Source of the DNA: JAJDGF01 sp031549325
GTDB taxonomy: Bacteria; Bacillota; Clostridia; Christensenellales; Aristaeellaceae
Direction: 5' to 3'
DNA: 48,128 bases
NCBI GenBank assembly: GCA_031549325.1
Contig: JAVBQA010000046.1
Location: 1-48,128 of the forward strand
Position numbers and translations under genes: made by a program
Shown here: piece after piece, positions 7,149 through 15,874 of the stretch
Layout: each line of letters opens with the position of its first letter
How positions within the stretch are numbered: the stretch's first letter is position 1
Notes under the pieces: generated by a model
Seen by the model: only the letters and a program-made list of their open reading frames with translations
Told to the model about the DNA's origin: nothing
Database searches by the model: none

Positions 7149-7916
7149 CTATTCCTTCGGCAACGGCGCCTTCTTGAACGCGCCGATGAAATCCACGATG
7201 TAATCCGCCGTGGCCTGCAGCATCTCGACGCCCCACTGCTCGGCAGCCTCCCTGGGGTGATCCGGGCCAATCCATCCGTTTTGGGTGAACGCGTGCACCG
7301 GGCGGCTGACCGGGATCTCCACGCCCTTGTAGCGCACAGCCTTGAAGCCGGCGGTGGGCAGCTCGTCCGTCAGGTCGTTGATGAGGTTCATCTCCTCGAT
7401 CTTGCTCATGTCCACCAGCGCCTTGTCCACCGCCAACATGGCCGCGGTTTCCTCTGCGCCGCCGTGGCCGCCCTTCCAGGCCGGGTTGATGTCCCACACC
7501 ATCAGCCACCAGTTGAGCTGTGCGCACAGCGCGCCCTTCGCGAACATGTCCAGCCCCACGCGGTCCAGCGCCGAGATGTTGCCTCCGTGGCCGTTCAAAA
7601 ACAGGAATTTGCGCGCCCCGTGGCTATACAGCCCTTCGCAGATCTTCAGCAACACCTGATACAGCACATCCGCGCCCAGGGTCACCGTACCCGGATAGGC
7701 GGCCAGCGAGTCGCACGCGCCATACGGCATGGTGGGCGCGATCAGGACATCGGATTTCTGCTCAATCAGCTCCAGGATCCGGTCCGGGATCAGCGTGTCC
7801 ACGCCCAGCACGTTGTGGGTTCCGTGGTTTTCGATGCTGCCGATCGCCAGGATCACCGTGTCATCATTCATGAAATACTCCGCCACCTGGCGGCAGCTCA
7901 TTTTCGCCAAACGCAT
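7149..7916 (-). CDS. creatininase-family metal-dependent amidohydrolase
   Basis: A 255-aa protein of the creatininase/mycofactocin MftE family. Metal-ligand motifs are all present: GSIENHGTHN (Glu29, His31), VDT (Asp40), LNGHGGN (His110) and GGHGGAEET (Glu155). Family members hydrolyse cyclic or linear amides such as creatinine, formamide derivatives or peptide-like bonds. I chose ATG 7916 because GGAGGG lies 7 nt upstream; TTG 7934 and ATG 7931 are poorer. It is the last gene of the peptide ABC-transporter operon, placed after the binding-protein gene and an intercistronic hairpin. It probably acts in the cytoplasm on the imported compound. Which amide it cleaves is unknown. Confidence 0.88.
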   Translation of the reverse strand: MRLAKMSCRQVAEYFMNDDTVILAIGSIENHGTHNVLGVDTLIPDRILELIEQKSDVLIAPTMPYGACDSLAAYPGTVTLGADVLYQVLLKICEGLYSHGARKFLFLNGHGGNISALDRVGLDMFAKGALCAQLNWWLMVWDINPAWKGGHGGAEETAAMLAVDKALVDMSKIEEMNLINDLTDELPTAGFKAVRYKGVEIPVSRPVHAFTQNGWIGPDHPREAAEQWGVEMLQATADYIVDFIGAFKKAPLPKE

Positions 7917-7937
7917 TGAATTGCCCTCCATCAAACC

Positions 7938-7961
7938 AGGGCGGGGGCAAGCCCCCGCCCT
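7938..7961 (-). other. intercistronic hairpin after the binding-protein gene
   Basis: The 11-nt arms AGGGCGGGGGC (7938-7948) and GCCCCCGCCCT (7951-7961) form a very stable hairpin with no T-run. At this place it most likely protects the abundant binding-protein mRNA or partly attenuates the amidohydrolase gene. Confidence 0.7.
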
Positions 7962-7985
7962 GTGCCCATTGGTTCTAAGAAACGC

Positions 7986-9485
7986 TTAGTTTGAGGAGAC
8001 CTGATACAGCCTGTGATAGCCGTTCGGATCGACCGTGAAGCCCTGCACATTCTTGTTCATGCCCACGTTCAGCACGGTGTAAAACAGCGTGGCGTTGGGG
8101 CTCATCGGGCCCAGCAGCTCTTCCAGCTTGTCATAGGCCTCCTGGCGCTTGGCGGGATCGGCCGTGGAACGGCCTTCCTCGACCAGCTTGTCCACTTCTG
8201 GATCGTTGATGAACGCGCGGTTGCCCGGGGCGCCCTGCTGGGTGCTGTGGCACAGCGAGTAGTAGTTGTAGTCGGCGTCAGAGGTGGAACAGGTCCAGCC
8301 AAAGTAGGCCAAGTCGTGCTCGCCCGCGCTGGTCTGCTCGATGTAGGTGCCGAACTCCATGACGGAAATCTCGACGTCGATGCCGATCTGCTTGAGCTGG
8401 CTCTGGATGATCTGGCACGCCTCGACGCGCTCCTGGTTCTCATTGACCCACAGGTTGCACTTGAAGCCGTCGGCATAGCCAGCCTCCGCCATCAGCGCCT
8501 TGGCCTTTTCCAGGTCGTACGGATACGCCATGGACTTCTCGGAGTGGCCGAACGCGGACGGGGGGATCAGCGAATTGGCGACCTCGCCCATGCCGTAGCG
8601 CACGGCCATCAGGATGTCCTCGGAGTTGATGGCGTAGCGGATGGCCTGGCGCACCTTCTCGTTGTCGAAGGGGGCCTTCTTCATGTTCATGCTGACGTAC
8701 CACACGCTGTTCGGCGGCGCGGTCATCAGGGTGAGGTTGGAATCTTCCTCAACGCGCTTCACGTCGTTGCTGGGAATGTCGTAGGCGATGTCGGCCTCGC
8801 CGGTCTCCAGCGCGATGGTGCGCTGCGCGGCCTCGGGCACAACCTTCATCTGCAGGAACTTGGTCTTGGGCGCGCCGCGGAAATAGTCCGGGTTGGCCTC
8901 GAGCTTCACATAGTCGCCCTGCTTCCACTCCACAAACTTATAGGCGCCGGTGCCGATCGGGTTCAGGAAGAAATTCTCCGGGTCTTTCTCGACCAGCGCC
9001 TTGGGCACGATGCCCGAGAACGGCACGGCCAGATTGGCCAGGATGGGCGCGTAGGGCGCCTTGGTGACGATGGTGATGTTATAGGGATCATCCACCACGA
9101 CTTCCTTGATGAAGTCCACGATGTAGGCGACGGCCGGGCTGGCGATGGCGCGATCCAGCGAGAACTTCACGTCCTCGGCGGTCATGTCGGAGCCATCATG
9201 GAACTTGACGCCCTCGCGGATCTTGAACTTCCAGGTCACATCGTCCACCTGCTGCCAGCTCTCGGCCAGGCTGCCAATCGGGCTTCCGTCCTCGCCCACC
9301 AGCATCAGCGTGTCGAAAATGTTGCAAGTGACCTCCACGGCCGGGGTCTCCTTGCCCTTGTGCGGGTCCATCGAGGTGACGTCCGCGCCCTGCACCCAGA
9401 TCAGCGAGTCCTTCTCGGCGAAGGCCACGCTGACGCTTGTGAACACGAGACAAAGCGCGAGCATCAGTACCAGGATCTTCTTCAT
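7986..9485 (-). CDS. peptide/nickel-type ABC transporter substrate-binding protein (SBP_bac_5)
   Basis: A 499-aa exported protein of the DppA/OppA family. A signal peptide of about 23 residues ends in AFA, with no lipobox cysteine. Family motifs include SLAESWQQVDDVTWKFKIR, VKFHDGSDMTAEDVKFSLDR, PIGTGAYKF and VRQAIRYAI. It binds a peptide or peptide-like ligand outside the membrane and delivers it to the permease pair encoded upstream. Ligand specificity cannot be read from the sequence, but the flanking amidohydrolase and PLP enzyme suggest an amide- or amino-containing compound. The order ATPases, then binding protein, then amidohydrolase is less usual than having the binding protein first. 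The absence of a lipid anchor is notable for a Gram-positive-type envelope. Confidence 0.92.
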   Translation of the reverse strand: MKKILVLMLALCLVFTSVSVAFAEKDSLIWVQGADVTSMDPHKGKETPAVEVTCNIFDTLMLVGEDGSPIGSLAESWQQVDDVTWKFKIREGVKFHDGSDMTAEDVKFSLDRAIASPAVAYIVDFIKEVVVDDPYNITIVTKAPYAPILANLAVPFSGIVPKALVEKDPENFFLNPIGTGAYKFVEWKQGDYVKLEANPDYFRGAPKTKFLQMKVVPEAAQRTIALETGEADIAYDIPSNDVKRVEEDSNLTLMTAPPNSVWYVSMNMKKAPFDNEKVRQAIRYAINSEDILMAVRYGMGEVANSLIPPSAFGHSEKSMAYPYDLEKAKALMAEAGYADGFKCNLWVNENQERVEACQIIQSQLKQIGIDVEISVMEFGTYIEQTSAGEHDLAYFGWTCSTSDADYNYYSLCHSTQQGAPGNRAFINDPEVDKLVEEGRSTADPAKRQEAYDKLEELLGPMSPNATLFYTVLNVGMNKNVQGFTVDPNGYHRLYQVSSN

Positions 9486-9621
9486 GGGTCTACCTCCTCA
9501 AATCAGTGATGCTATGTCAAAGCCGGATCTCCGGCGCAGACAACGGATGATTGCGGGCAAACGCGGCGCGCCCTGCCGCACGCGCGCGGCATTGGGGACG
9601 ATGGGCGAGCCGCCCGCTGCG

Positions 9622-10584
9622 CTATTTTTGAGCCAATACGCAGGCCACCATGTGGCCGGGTTCGACCTCGGTCAGCGGAATGTCCTTGCCGCTGCAGTCC
9701 GGGCAGGCGTGCACGCAGCGCGACGCAAACCGGCAACCGGGCTTGGGCTCGATGGGAGAGCTCAGCTCGCCCTTCAGGATGATGCGGTCCATGGCCAGGT
9801 CCGGGTCGGGCGCGGGGATGGCCGACAGCAGCGCCTGGGTGTAGGGATGCACCGGGTTCGCAAACAGCCGCTTTGACGGGCACATCTCCACCACATTGCC
9901 CAGGTACATCACCATGATGTCGGTGGACAGATGGCGCACCACGGACAGGTTGTGGGTGATGAACATGTAGGTCAGCCCCAGGCTCTGCTGGATGTCCTGC
10001 ATCAGGTTCAGGATCTGCGCCTGAATGGACACGTCCAGCGCCGAAACCGGTTCGTCGCAAACGATGAACTTCGGCTCCAGCGACAGCGCGCGGGCGATGC
10101 CGATGCGCTGGCGGCGGCCGCCGTCCAACTCGTGGGGATAGCTGTTGGTGAGGCGCTTCGCGAGGCCCACCATGTCCATCAGTTCCTGCACGCGCTCGAA
10201 CAGCTTCGGGTCGTTGGGCTTGTATTTGCCCTGCACGACCAGCGGGCTGGCAATCGACTGGCTGACCGTCATGCGCGGATTCAGCGACGCGAACGGGTCT
10301 TGGAAGATGATCTGCATTTCCTTTTTCATGTCCTTCATGCGGCGCTTGTCGAAGGCCAGGATGTCCTGCCCCTCGAAACACACGCTGCCGGACGTTGGCT
10401 CGTGCAGCCGCAGCACGGCGCGCCCAAGCGTGCTTTTCCCACAGCCCGACTCGCCAACCACGCCCAATGTCTTTCCTTTGTCAAGGGAGAACGACACATC
10501 GTCCACCGCGTGCAGCATGCCGCGCGGGGTTTTGAAGTATTTTTTGAGGTTCCTGACCTCGAGGATTGGCTTTTGCTGCTGCAT
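9622..10584 (-). CDS. peptide ABC transporter ATP-binding protein, DppF/OppF type
   Basis: A 320-aa ABC ATPase with Walker A GESGCGKST, Walker B FIVCDEPVSALD and the C-terminal oligopeptide-HPY extension. That extension is rich in cysteine (CRFASRC, ACPDC and a final C), a pattern that in related OppD proteins binds an FeS cluster. The signature motif reads LDGGRRQR instead of LSGGQRQR, with Asp replacing the usual Ser. It pairs with the DppD-type protein encoded just upstream (3-nt gap) to power uptake. The start ATG has AGGAGG-type purines overlapping the upstream stop region. The 136-nt gap after it, before the binding-protein gene, contains a short palindrome (GCCGGATCTCCGGC). Confidence 0.93.
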   Translation of the reverse strand: MQQQKPILEVRNLKKYFKTPRGMLHAVDDVSFSLDKGKTLGVVGESGCGKSTLGRAVLRLHEPTSGSVCFEGQDILAFDKRRMKDMKKEMQIIFQDPFASLNPRMTVSQSIASPLVVQGKYKPNDPKLFERVQELMDMVGLAKRLTNSYPHELDGGRRQRIGIARALSLEPKFIVCDEPVSALDVSIQAQILNLMQDIQQSLGLTYMFITHNLSVVRHLSTDIMVMYLGNVVEMCPSKRLFANPVHPYTQALLSAIPAPDPDLAMDRIILKGELSSPIEPKPGCRFASRCVHACPDCSGKDIPLTEVEPGHMVACVLAQK

Positions 10585-10587
10585 AGG

Positions 10588-11556
10588 TTAGGCCTCCTTC
10601 CCGGCGCGGACGCAGCGCACCATGTGGCCGCCACCCACGTCGCGCAGCGCAGGAATCTGCTTGCGGCACTCGTCGGTCGCGTATTTGCAGCGCGGGTTGA
10701 ACTTGCAGCCCGCGGGCAGGCTGGCCGGATCGGGCATCAGGCCCTCGATGGGCGTGAGCCGGTCCACGTCGTCCACGATGTTGGGGATCGATCCGAACAG
10801 CCCCTCGGTGTAAGGGTGCTGGAAGTGGTGGTAAATCACGCGGATGTCGCCGTACTCGACGATCTCGCCCGCGTAGATGATGGCTACATGGTCGCAGTTT
10901 TGCGCCACCACGCCCAGATCGTGGGTGATCAGCAGCATGGAGGTGTTCATCTGCTTGCGCAGATTGCGCATCAGCTCCAGCACCTGCGCCTGGATGGTCA
11001 CGTCCAGCGCGGTTGTGGGCTCGTCCGCGATCAGCAGGTTCGGGTTGCACGCCAGCGCAATGGCAATGACCACGCGCTGCTTCATGCCGCCCGAGAACTG
11101 GTGCGGATATTCGCCCGCGCGGCCCCGGTCGATGCCCACCATCTCGAGCATCTGCTCGGCTTTCTCCATGCACTCGGCCTGGCCCAGCTTTTCGTGGATC
11201 TGCACCACTTCGGCGATCTGCTCGCCCACCGTCATCACCGGGTCGAGCGCCGTCATCGGATCCTGAAAGATCATGGAAATCTCGGCGCCGCGCACCTTTT
11301 GCATCTCAGACAGCGGCAGCTTCAGCAGGTCGCGCCCGCCGTAGTTCACCTCGCCGGACGCGATGCGCCCCGGCGGGGTCTGAATCAGCCGCATGATGGA
11401 TTTCGCGAGCGTGGTCTTGCCCGCGCCGGTTTCCCCCACCAGCCCCAGCGTCATGCCCTGCTCAAGGCTTAAGCTCACGCCGTTCAGCGCCTCGACGACG
11501 CTGTCGTCGGTCTCATATCGGACCACGAGGTCTTTGATCTCAAGCAGTTTACTCAT
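10588..11556 (-). CDS. peptide ABC transporter ATP-binding protein, DppD/OppD type
   Basis: A 322-aa ABC ATPase. Walker A is GETGAGKTT, the signature FSGGMKQR and Walker B LLIADEPTTALD. The C-terminal extension has CKFNPRCKYATDEC and a final VRC, the cysteine-rich oligopeptide-HPY region. It partners the DppF-type ATPase. I chose ATG 11556 because GAGG lies about 8 nt upstream; ATG 11562 is in the same frame but only 2 nt from that site. The gene is third in the transporter block (B, C, D, F). Confidence 0.93.
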   Translation of the reverse strand: MSKLLEIKDLVVRYETDDSVVEALNGVSLSLEQGMTLGLVGETGAGKTTLAKSIMRLIQTPPGRIASGEVNYGGRDLLKLPLSEMQKVRGAEISMIFQDPMTALDPVMTVGEQIAEVVQIHEKLGQAECMEKAEQMLEMVGIDRGRAGEYPHQFSGGMKQRVVIAIALACNPNLLIADEPTTALDVTIQAQVLELMRNLRKQMNTSMLLITHDLGVVAQNCDHVAIIYAGEIVEYGDIRVIYHHFQHPYTEGLFGSIPNIVDDVDRLTPIEGLMPDPASLPAGCKFNPRCKYATDECRKQIPALRDVGGGHMVRCVRAGKEA

Positions 11557-11575
11557 GTTCATTAACCTCGCTTTC

Positions 11576-12481
11576 TTATGTCTTCAGTTTCGGATCCAGC
11601 GCGTCGCGCAGCCCGTCGCCCACGATGTTCAGCGACAGGATGGTGAGCAGGATCATCATGCCCGGGATCACGGTGATGTGCCAGGCGTCGCGCATGTAGG
11701 TGCGGGCGTTGGACAGCATCGCGCCCCACTCGGGCAGCGGCGGCTGAATCCCGAGTCCCAGGAAGGACAGGCCGGCGATGGACAGGATCGCGCCCGCCAC
11801 CCCCAGCGTGGCCTGCACGATGATGGGCGCCATGGCGTTCGGGATGATCTGACCGAAGATGATCTGCCGGTCGGATGCGCCGATGGCCACGGCGGCCTCG
11901 ACGAACTCCTGCCCGCGCACGGTCATCACCGCGGCGCGCACCACGCGCGCGAAGGTGGGCATGTAGGAAATGCCGATGGCGATCAGCACGTTGACCAGCC
12001 CCGGCCCCAGCGCCGCCACGATGGCGATGGCCAGCAGGATCGACGGCATGGCCATCAGCACATCCATCACGCGCATGATGACATTGTCCGCCTTGCCGCC
12101 GTAAAAGCCCGCCAGCGCGCCGAACGTGCCGCCGATCACGACCGACACCGCGATCGAGAAGATGCCCATGAACAGCGAGTACCGGGTGCCCCACAGAATG
12201 CGCATGAACACGTCGCGGCCGAACTCATCCTGCCCGAAAATATGCTCACCGCTCGGCGGCTTCAGCTTGTGCACCAGATCCTGATTGATGACGTGCTCGT
12301 CGTAAAACTTGTTGTGCGTGACCAGATCGATCACCACGGTGCTGATGGAAATCAGCGCCAGCAGGATCATGAAGCCCAGAAACACCATGACCAGCCGGTT
12401 TTTTCGAAAGCGCCGCCAAGCGTCCTCCCACAGCGAGCGCCCGCTGCCGGACCCCGGCGTCTGCGCGTTTGTCTTGCCCAT
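11576..12481 (-). CDS. peptide ABC transporter permease, DppC/OppC type
   Basis: A 301-aa membrane protein. The N-terminal OppC_N region (WRRFRKNRLVMVFLGFMILL) is followed by the HIFGQDEFGRDVFMRILWGTR segment characteristic of DppC/OppC and a five-helix permease domain. The EAA loop is VEAAVAIGASDRQIIFGQIIPN. It forms the membrane channel with the DppB-type subunit. I chose ATG 12481 because AAGGAG lies 8 nt before it; ATG 12505 lacks a ribosome binding site. Confidence 0.92.
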   Translation of the reverse strand: MGKTNAQTPGSGSGRSLWEDAWRRFRKNRLVMVFLGFMILLALISISTVVIDLVTHNKFYDEHVINQDLVHKLKPPSGEHIFGQDEFGRDVFMRILWGTRYSLFMGIFSIAVSVVIGGTFGALAGFYGGKADNVIMRVMDVLMAMPSILLAIAIVAALGPGLVNVLIAIGISYMPTFARVVRAAVMTVRGQEFVEAAVAIGASDRQIIFGQIIPNAMAPIIVQATLGVAGAILSIAGLSFLGLGIQPPLPEWGAMLSNARTYMRDAWHITVIPGMMILLTILSLNIVGDGLRDALDPKLKT

Positions 12482-12512
12482 GTCTTTCACTCCTTGCCCT
12501 ATCATCGGTGCG

Positions 12513-13493
12513 CTAGGCGGCCGCCGTCTTCTTGAGCCGGCGCGCGCCCGAGGCGTTGTACTGCGATTTGATGCGCGGGTCGACGTACGCGTAAAGAATG
12601 TCCACCAGCAGGTTCACCACCGAGTACACCACCGCCAGGAAGAACACCGAGCCCAGCACCAGCGGCATGTCCTTGGACTTGATGGAGTCCACCATGAACC
12701 GCCCAAGGCCCGGCCAGGAGAAGATCGTCTCGGTCAGCGCCGCGCCGCCCAGCAGGTTGCCGAACTGCAGGCCAACAACCGTGATGATGGGCACCAGCGC
12801 GTTTTTCAGCATGTGGCGCGTGACCACCTTAGACTCCTTCAGGCCCTTGGCGCGCACGGTGTCGATGTAATCCTTGCGGATGACTTCCAGCATCGAGGAG
12901 CGCGTCATGCGCAGGATGGTCGCCGCGCTGCTGGTGCCCAGCGTGATTGCGGGCAGGATCAGGCTGCGAACCAGCGGCACGAAGCCCTCGCCCATGCCGG
13001 AGGACGGCAGCCACTTCAGATTCAGGGAGAACAATATGACCAGCAGCAATCCCATCCAGAAAATGGGCATGGCCACGCCCACCAAACCCAGCGTGGTGAC
13101 CACGTTGTCTATCCAGGTGTACTGCTTCCTGGCGGAGATGATCCCGATGGGCACGCCGATCAGCACCGCCACCAGCATGGCCGCCACGGCCAGCGCCATG
13201 GTGTTCGGGAAGCGTGAGAGCACCTGCTGCGCCACGTCCAGGTTGTTTTTGTAGCTCTTGCCCCAATCGCCGCGCAGCACGCCGCCCATATAGCGCACAT
13301 ACCGCACGATGACCGGGTCATCCAGCCCCATTTCATCATGAAGCGCCTGGATGCTCTCCTGTGTGGCCTGCTCGCCCAGGATCATCTTGGCCGGGTCACC
13401 CGGCGTCAGCGCCAGGATGAAGAACACCACGAACGTGACCCCAATCAGCACCGGGATCATCATCAGCAGCCGTTTCAACACGAATCTGTACAT
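12513..13493 (-). CDS. peptide ABC transporter permease, DppB/OppB type
   Basis: A 326-aa membrane protein starting with MYRFVLKRLLMMIPVLIGVT, the usual DppB opening. The next segment contains LTPGDPAKMILGEQAT and the domain has six predicted helices. The EAA-type loop is DTVRAKGLKESKVVTRHMLKNAL. It is the second gene of the operon, 12 nt after the PLP-enzyme gene, with AGGGGG upstream of its ATG. It forms the channel with the DppC-type subunit. Confidence 0.93.
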   Translation of the reverse strand: MYRFVLKRLLMMIPVLIGVTFVVFFILALTPGDPAKMILGEQATQESIQALHDEMGLDDPVIVRYVRYMGGVLRGDWGKSYKNNLDVAQQVLSRFPNTMALAVAAMLVAVLIGVPIGIISARKQYTWIDNVVTTLGLVGVAMPIFWMGLLLVILFSLNLKWLPSSGMGEGFVPLVRSLILPAITLGTSSAATILRMTRSSMLEVIRKDYIDTVRAKGLKESKVVTRHMLKNALVPIITVVGLQFGNLLGGAALTETIFSWPGLGRFMVDSIKSKDMPLVLGSVFFLAVVYSVVNLLVDILYAYVDPRIKSQYNASGARRLKKTAAA

Positions 13494-13505
13494 TGCGTAG
13501 TCCCC

Positions 13506-14579
13506 CTAACGTTGGAAATCAGAAATCGCGGCAGCCATCCGCCGCATGTCTTCCGGGCCGTACCGCTGGTCGATCGGCAGCGACAGGATATGATCATATA
13601 CCCACTTCGCGCCGGGATAGTTGCCAATGGAATCCTCGATGAACGGCGGCACCGGCCAATACACCGTGGACAGGATGTTCCGCTCCCTCAAGTGCGCCAT
13701 CAGCGCCTCACGCGCATCGCTGTAGAGCGGAAAATGCGTCGGGCACACGCCGTCCGCAATCTCATGGAACACGGGCCTGGCGTGCTCCGCCTGCGGAAAC
13801 GCCGCCAGCAGCGCCTTAAAATTGGCGGCGCGCCTGTCGATCATGTCCTTAAATGGATAGCGCTTCACAACCTCTATGGAGCGCTCGTCGCTCTCTTGCG
13901 CGCCGTAGACCTCCCTGAGCAGCAGCTCGGCTTCCCAAAAGGTCTCTGCCGCCGCGTGAAAACTCCGGTCGTCCCCGGCCGCTCCGATGTCGTCGAAGAA
14001 CCGATAGCGCCGCCGCAAGTGCTCCTCGTGAATGGGCTCAGGGTCCACCGAAAACCGTCCGCCGCGCTTGATGGCGATGCCGCCACAAGCCACAGGCAGC
14101 ACCTTGCGCATGCTGCCCGCCACATAATCCGCTTCCTCCGGAATGCCTCCCCGGGTAAATAGCGAATGGGTGGCGTCGAACACAATGCCGATGCCCCGCG
14201 CCTTGCACTGTTGCGCGAACGCCGCATCGAACTGCGGGAATCCGAAGTATCCGCACAGCAGCGCCAGGCTGATCTCACCCAGCGCGCCCTCGTCATACAG
14301 CGGATTGAGGGCCTGATCCACGCCGTAGTACCGCACGCGATAGCCCAGTTTGTAGAAGCAACCGCTGACTGTCTCGCAGGTGTACGCGGGCAGATAGGCC
14401 ACGCGCTTTTTATCGCTTTGCATAAAGTCCATGATGCTCAGCATGATGCCGCACCGCCCGGACATCATATGCACAAGGTCGTCCCCCGGCTTCAAAAGTG
14501 AAGCGAGAAAAGCGTTCTCCGTCTGGGGCAACGCCTCGGGCGCGAAGCTGCCGCCGATCCGTTTGGAAGTCGCATTCAT
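13506..14579 (-). CDS. DegT/DnrJ-like PLP-dependent aminotransferase-fold protein
   Basis: A 357-aa protein with fold-type-I PLP features. MMSGRCGI lies at the phosphate-binding position and LPAYTCETV matches the usual LPAYTC pattern. VFDATHS supplies the pyridine-contacting Asp135, and GSMRKVLPVACGG supplies the likely Schiff-base Lys159. It resembles DegT/DnrJ/EryC1 enzymes that act on amino-sugars or nucleotide sugars, but is divergent. It is the first gene of the peptide-transporter operon, 12 nt before the DppB-type gene, so it probably processes the imported compound or a derivative. Upstream lie a promoter and the terminator of the M42 gene, confirming that a new transcript starts here. 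The reaction is unknown. Confidence 0.75.
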   Translation of the reverse strand: MNATSKRIGGSFAPEALPQTENAFLASLLKPGDDLVHMMSGRCGIMLSIMDFMQSDKKRVAYLPAYTCETVSGCFYKLGYRVRYYGVDQALNPLYDEGALGEISLALLCGYFGFPQFDAAFAQQCKARGIGIVFDATHSLFTRGGIPEEADYVAGSMRKVLPVACGGIAIKRGGRFSVDPEPIHEEHLRRRYRFFDDIGAAGDDRSFHAAAETFWEAELLLREVYGAQESDERSIEVVKRYPFKDMIDRRAANFKALLAAFPQAEHARPVFHEIADGVCPTHFPLYSDAREALMAHLRERNILSTVYWPVPPFIEDSIGNYPGAKWVYDHILSLPIDQRYGPEDMRRMAAAISDFQR

Positions 14580-14662
14580 CGGTCAGCCGCCTCTCTTCTT
14601 CGCATAAATATACAAACGTCCGCAAATCCGGCGCTTTTCCGTCATTTGCGTGACATGCATGT

Positions 14663-14691
14663 ATATTAGCACATCACTTCATGAAACGCAA
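14663..14691 (-). promoter_or_regulatory. promoter of the PLP-enzyme/peptide-transporter operon
   Basis: On the minus strand, TTGCGT (14686-14691), a 17-bp spacer and TAATAT (14663-14668). The start would be near 14656, giving a leader of about 77 nt. Confidence 0.6.
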
Positions 14692-14704
14692 TACGATTTG
14701 CCAT

Positions 14705-14741
14705 AAAAAAGCCAGCGAAAGCAAAGTTTCACTTTCGCCGG
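14705..14741 (-). terminator. terminator of the lysozyme/M42 peptidase transcript
   Basis: On the minus strand a 10-bp stem (14732-14741 with 14712-14721, one G-T pair) is followed by GC and then six T residues (14705-14710 on the opposite strand). It lies 30 nt after the M42 stop codon. Confidence 0.85.
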
Positions 14742-14771
14742 TTTGATGAGTAATTATACCTTTTCGCAAGT

Positions 14772-15842
14772 TTAGAAGCCCGCGATCAGCTCCGACGTCA
14801 GCCTGCGGATCAGCTCCAACCCCAGCGCCACGCTGTGCTCGTAATCAGCCAGCGTCGCGTAGCCGTAGTGGGTGTGGATGTAGCGCACCGGAATGCCGAT
14901 CACGATCGTCGGCACACCCTGGCCGGACAGGTGAATCGGCGCGCCGTTTGTGCGCCCGCCTGAGCGCACCGCGCGCTGGATTGGGATGCCCATGGTCTCG
15001 GCGGTCTCGATGGCCAATTTGATGAATCGCGGGTTGGTGATCATGCCCTGGTCGATGTGGCGCAGCATGGGGCCGCGGCGAAGCGCCGTCTGGGCGGCCC
15101 AGTCCTCGGCAAAGTTGTCGTCGGCCGGGCAGCCCTCAAAGCAGATCGCCACGGCGGGCTTCACGGTGCTGGCGGTCACCGTGGCGCCGCGCATGCCCAT
15201 TTCCTCCTGAGCGGCCAGCGCGCCAACCGGAATCACGTTCAGCTTTTCCTTGGCCAGCCGGTGCATGGCGTCGATCACGCAGGCGCAACCCACGCGGCAG
15301 TCGAACGCCTTGCCCATCATCACACCGCTGTCCTTGTTCAGCACAAACCGCGTGTCGGGCGCGACAGGCGCGCCCACCTCGATGCCGAAGTGCTCGCGCA
15401 CCTCCTGCGCGCTGCAGGCGCCCACGTCCACGCTCATCATCGAGATGTCGAGCGGCGCCTTGCGCTGCTCCTCGCTCATGAAGTGCGGGGGCTTGGTGGC
15501 AATGAGGCCGGTGTGCAGCTGACCGTCTTTCGCCTGCACCAGCACGGTGTGCGCCGGGATCGTGTAGTTCACCCAGCCGCCCAGCGGCACGATGGCGAGC
15601 AGGCCGTTGGGCTTGATCGCCTGCACCATGAACCCCACCTCGTCGGTGTGGGCGTCCAGCATGACGACAGGCTTGTCCTCCCCCGCGTCTTGCGGGCGGC
15701 GAATGTACAGGTTGCGCAGGCTGTCCTCGGTCAACAGCGCATCTTCCGGCGCGTGCTTGCGCGCGACGGCCACCACGTCATCCTCGAACCCGGACGGGCC
15801 AAATGCGTTTGAAATCTGCCCCAGCAGCTTGATCTTGTCCAC
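14772..15842 (-). CDS. M42-family metallo-aminopeptidase
   Basis: A 356-aa cytoplasmic peptidase of the M42 (glutamyl/deblocking aminopeptidase) family. Metal and catalytic motifs are DAHTDEVG (His65, Asp67), AFDCRVG, AAQEEMGMRG, CFEGCPADD and YIHTHYG. These enzymes form dodecameric shells that trim peptides. I chose GTG 15842 because AAGGAGG lies 8 nt upstream and gives the family-typical MDKIKLLGQISNAFGPSG start; ATG 15869 has no ribosome binding site. It is the second gene after the secreted GH25 lysozyme and neighbours the peptide-uptake operon, consistent with use of imported peptides. Confidence 0.93.
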   Translation of the reverse strand: MDKIKLLGQISNAFGPSGFEDDVVAVARKHAPEDALLTEDSLRNLYIRRPQDAGEDKPVVMLDAHTDEVGFMVQAIKPNGLLAIVPLGGWVNYTIPAHTVLVQAKDGQLHTGLIATKPPHFMSEEQRKAPLDISMMSVDVGACSAQEVREHFGIEVGAPVAPDTRFVLNKDSGVMMGKAFDCRVGCACVIDAMHRLAKEKLNVIPVGALAAQEEMGMRGATVTASTVKPAVAICFEGCPADDNFAEDWAAQTALRRGPMLRHIDQGMITNPRFIKLAIETAETMGIPIQRAVRSGGRTNGAPIHLSGQGVPTIVIGIPVRYIHTHYGYATLADYEHSVALGLELIRRLTSELIAGF

Positions 15843-15874
15843 GGTCGTTGCCTCCTTGTGCTCTGCCATTTTGC

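Noticed and set aside
9440..9485. Lipobox in the peptide-binding protein (LALC)
   Set aside because: The residue before Cys is Leu, not Gly/Ala/Ser, the Cys lies too early, and a clear signal-peptidase-I site (AFA) follows.
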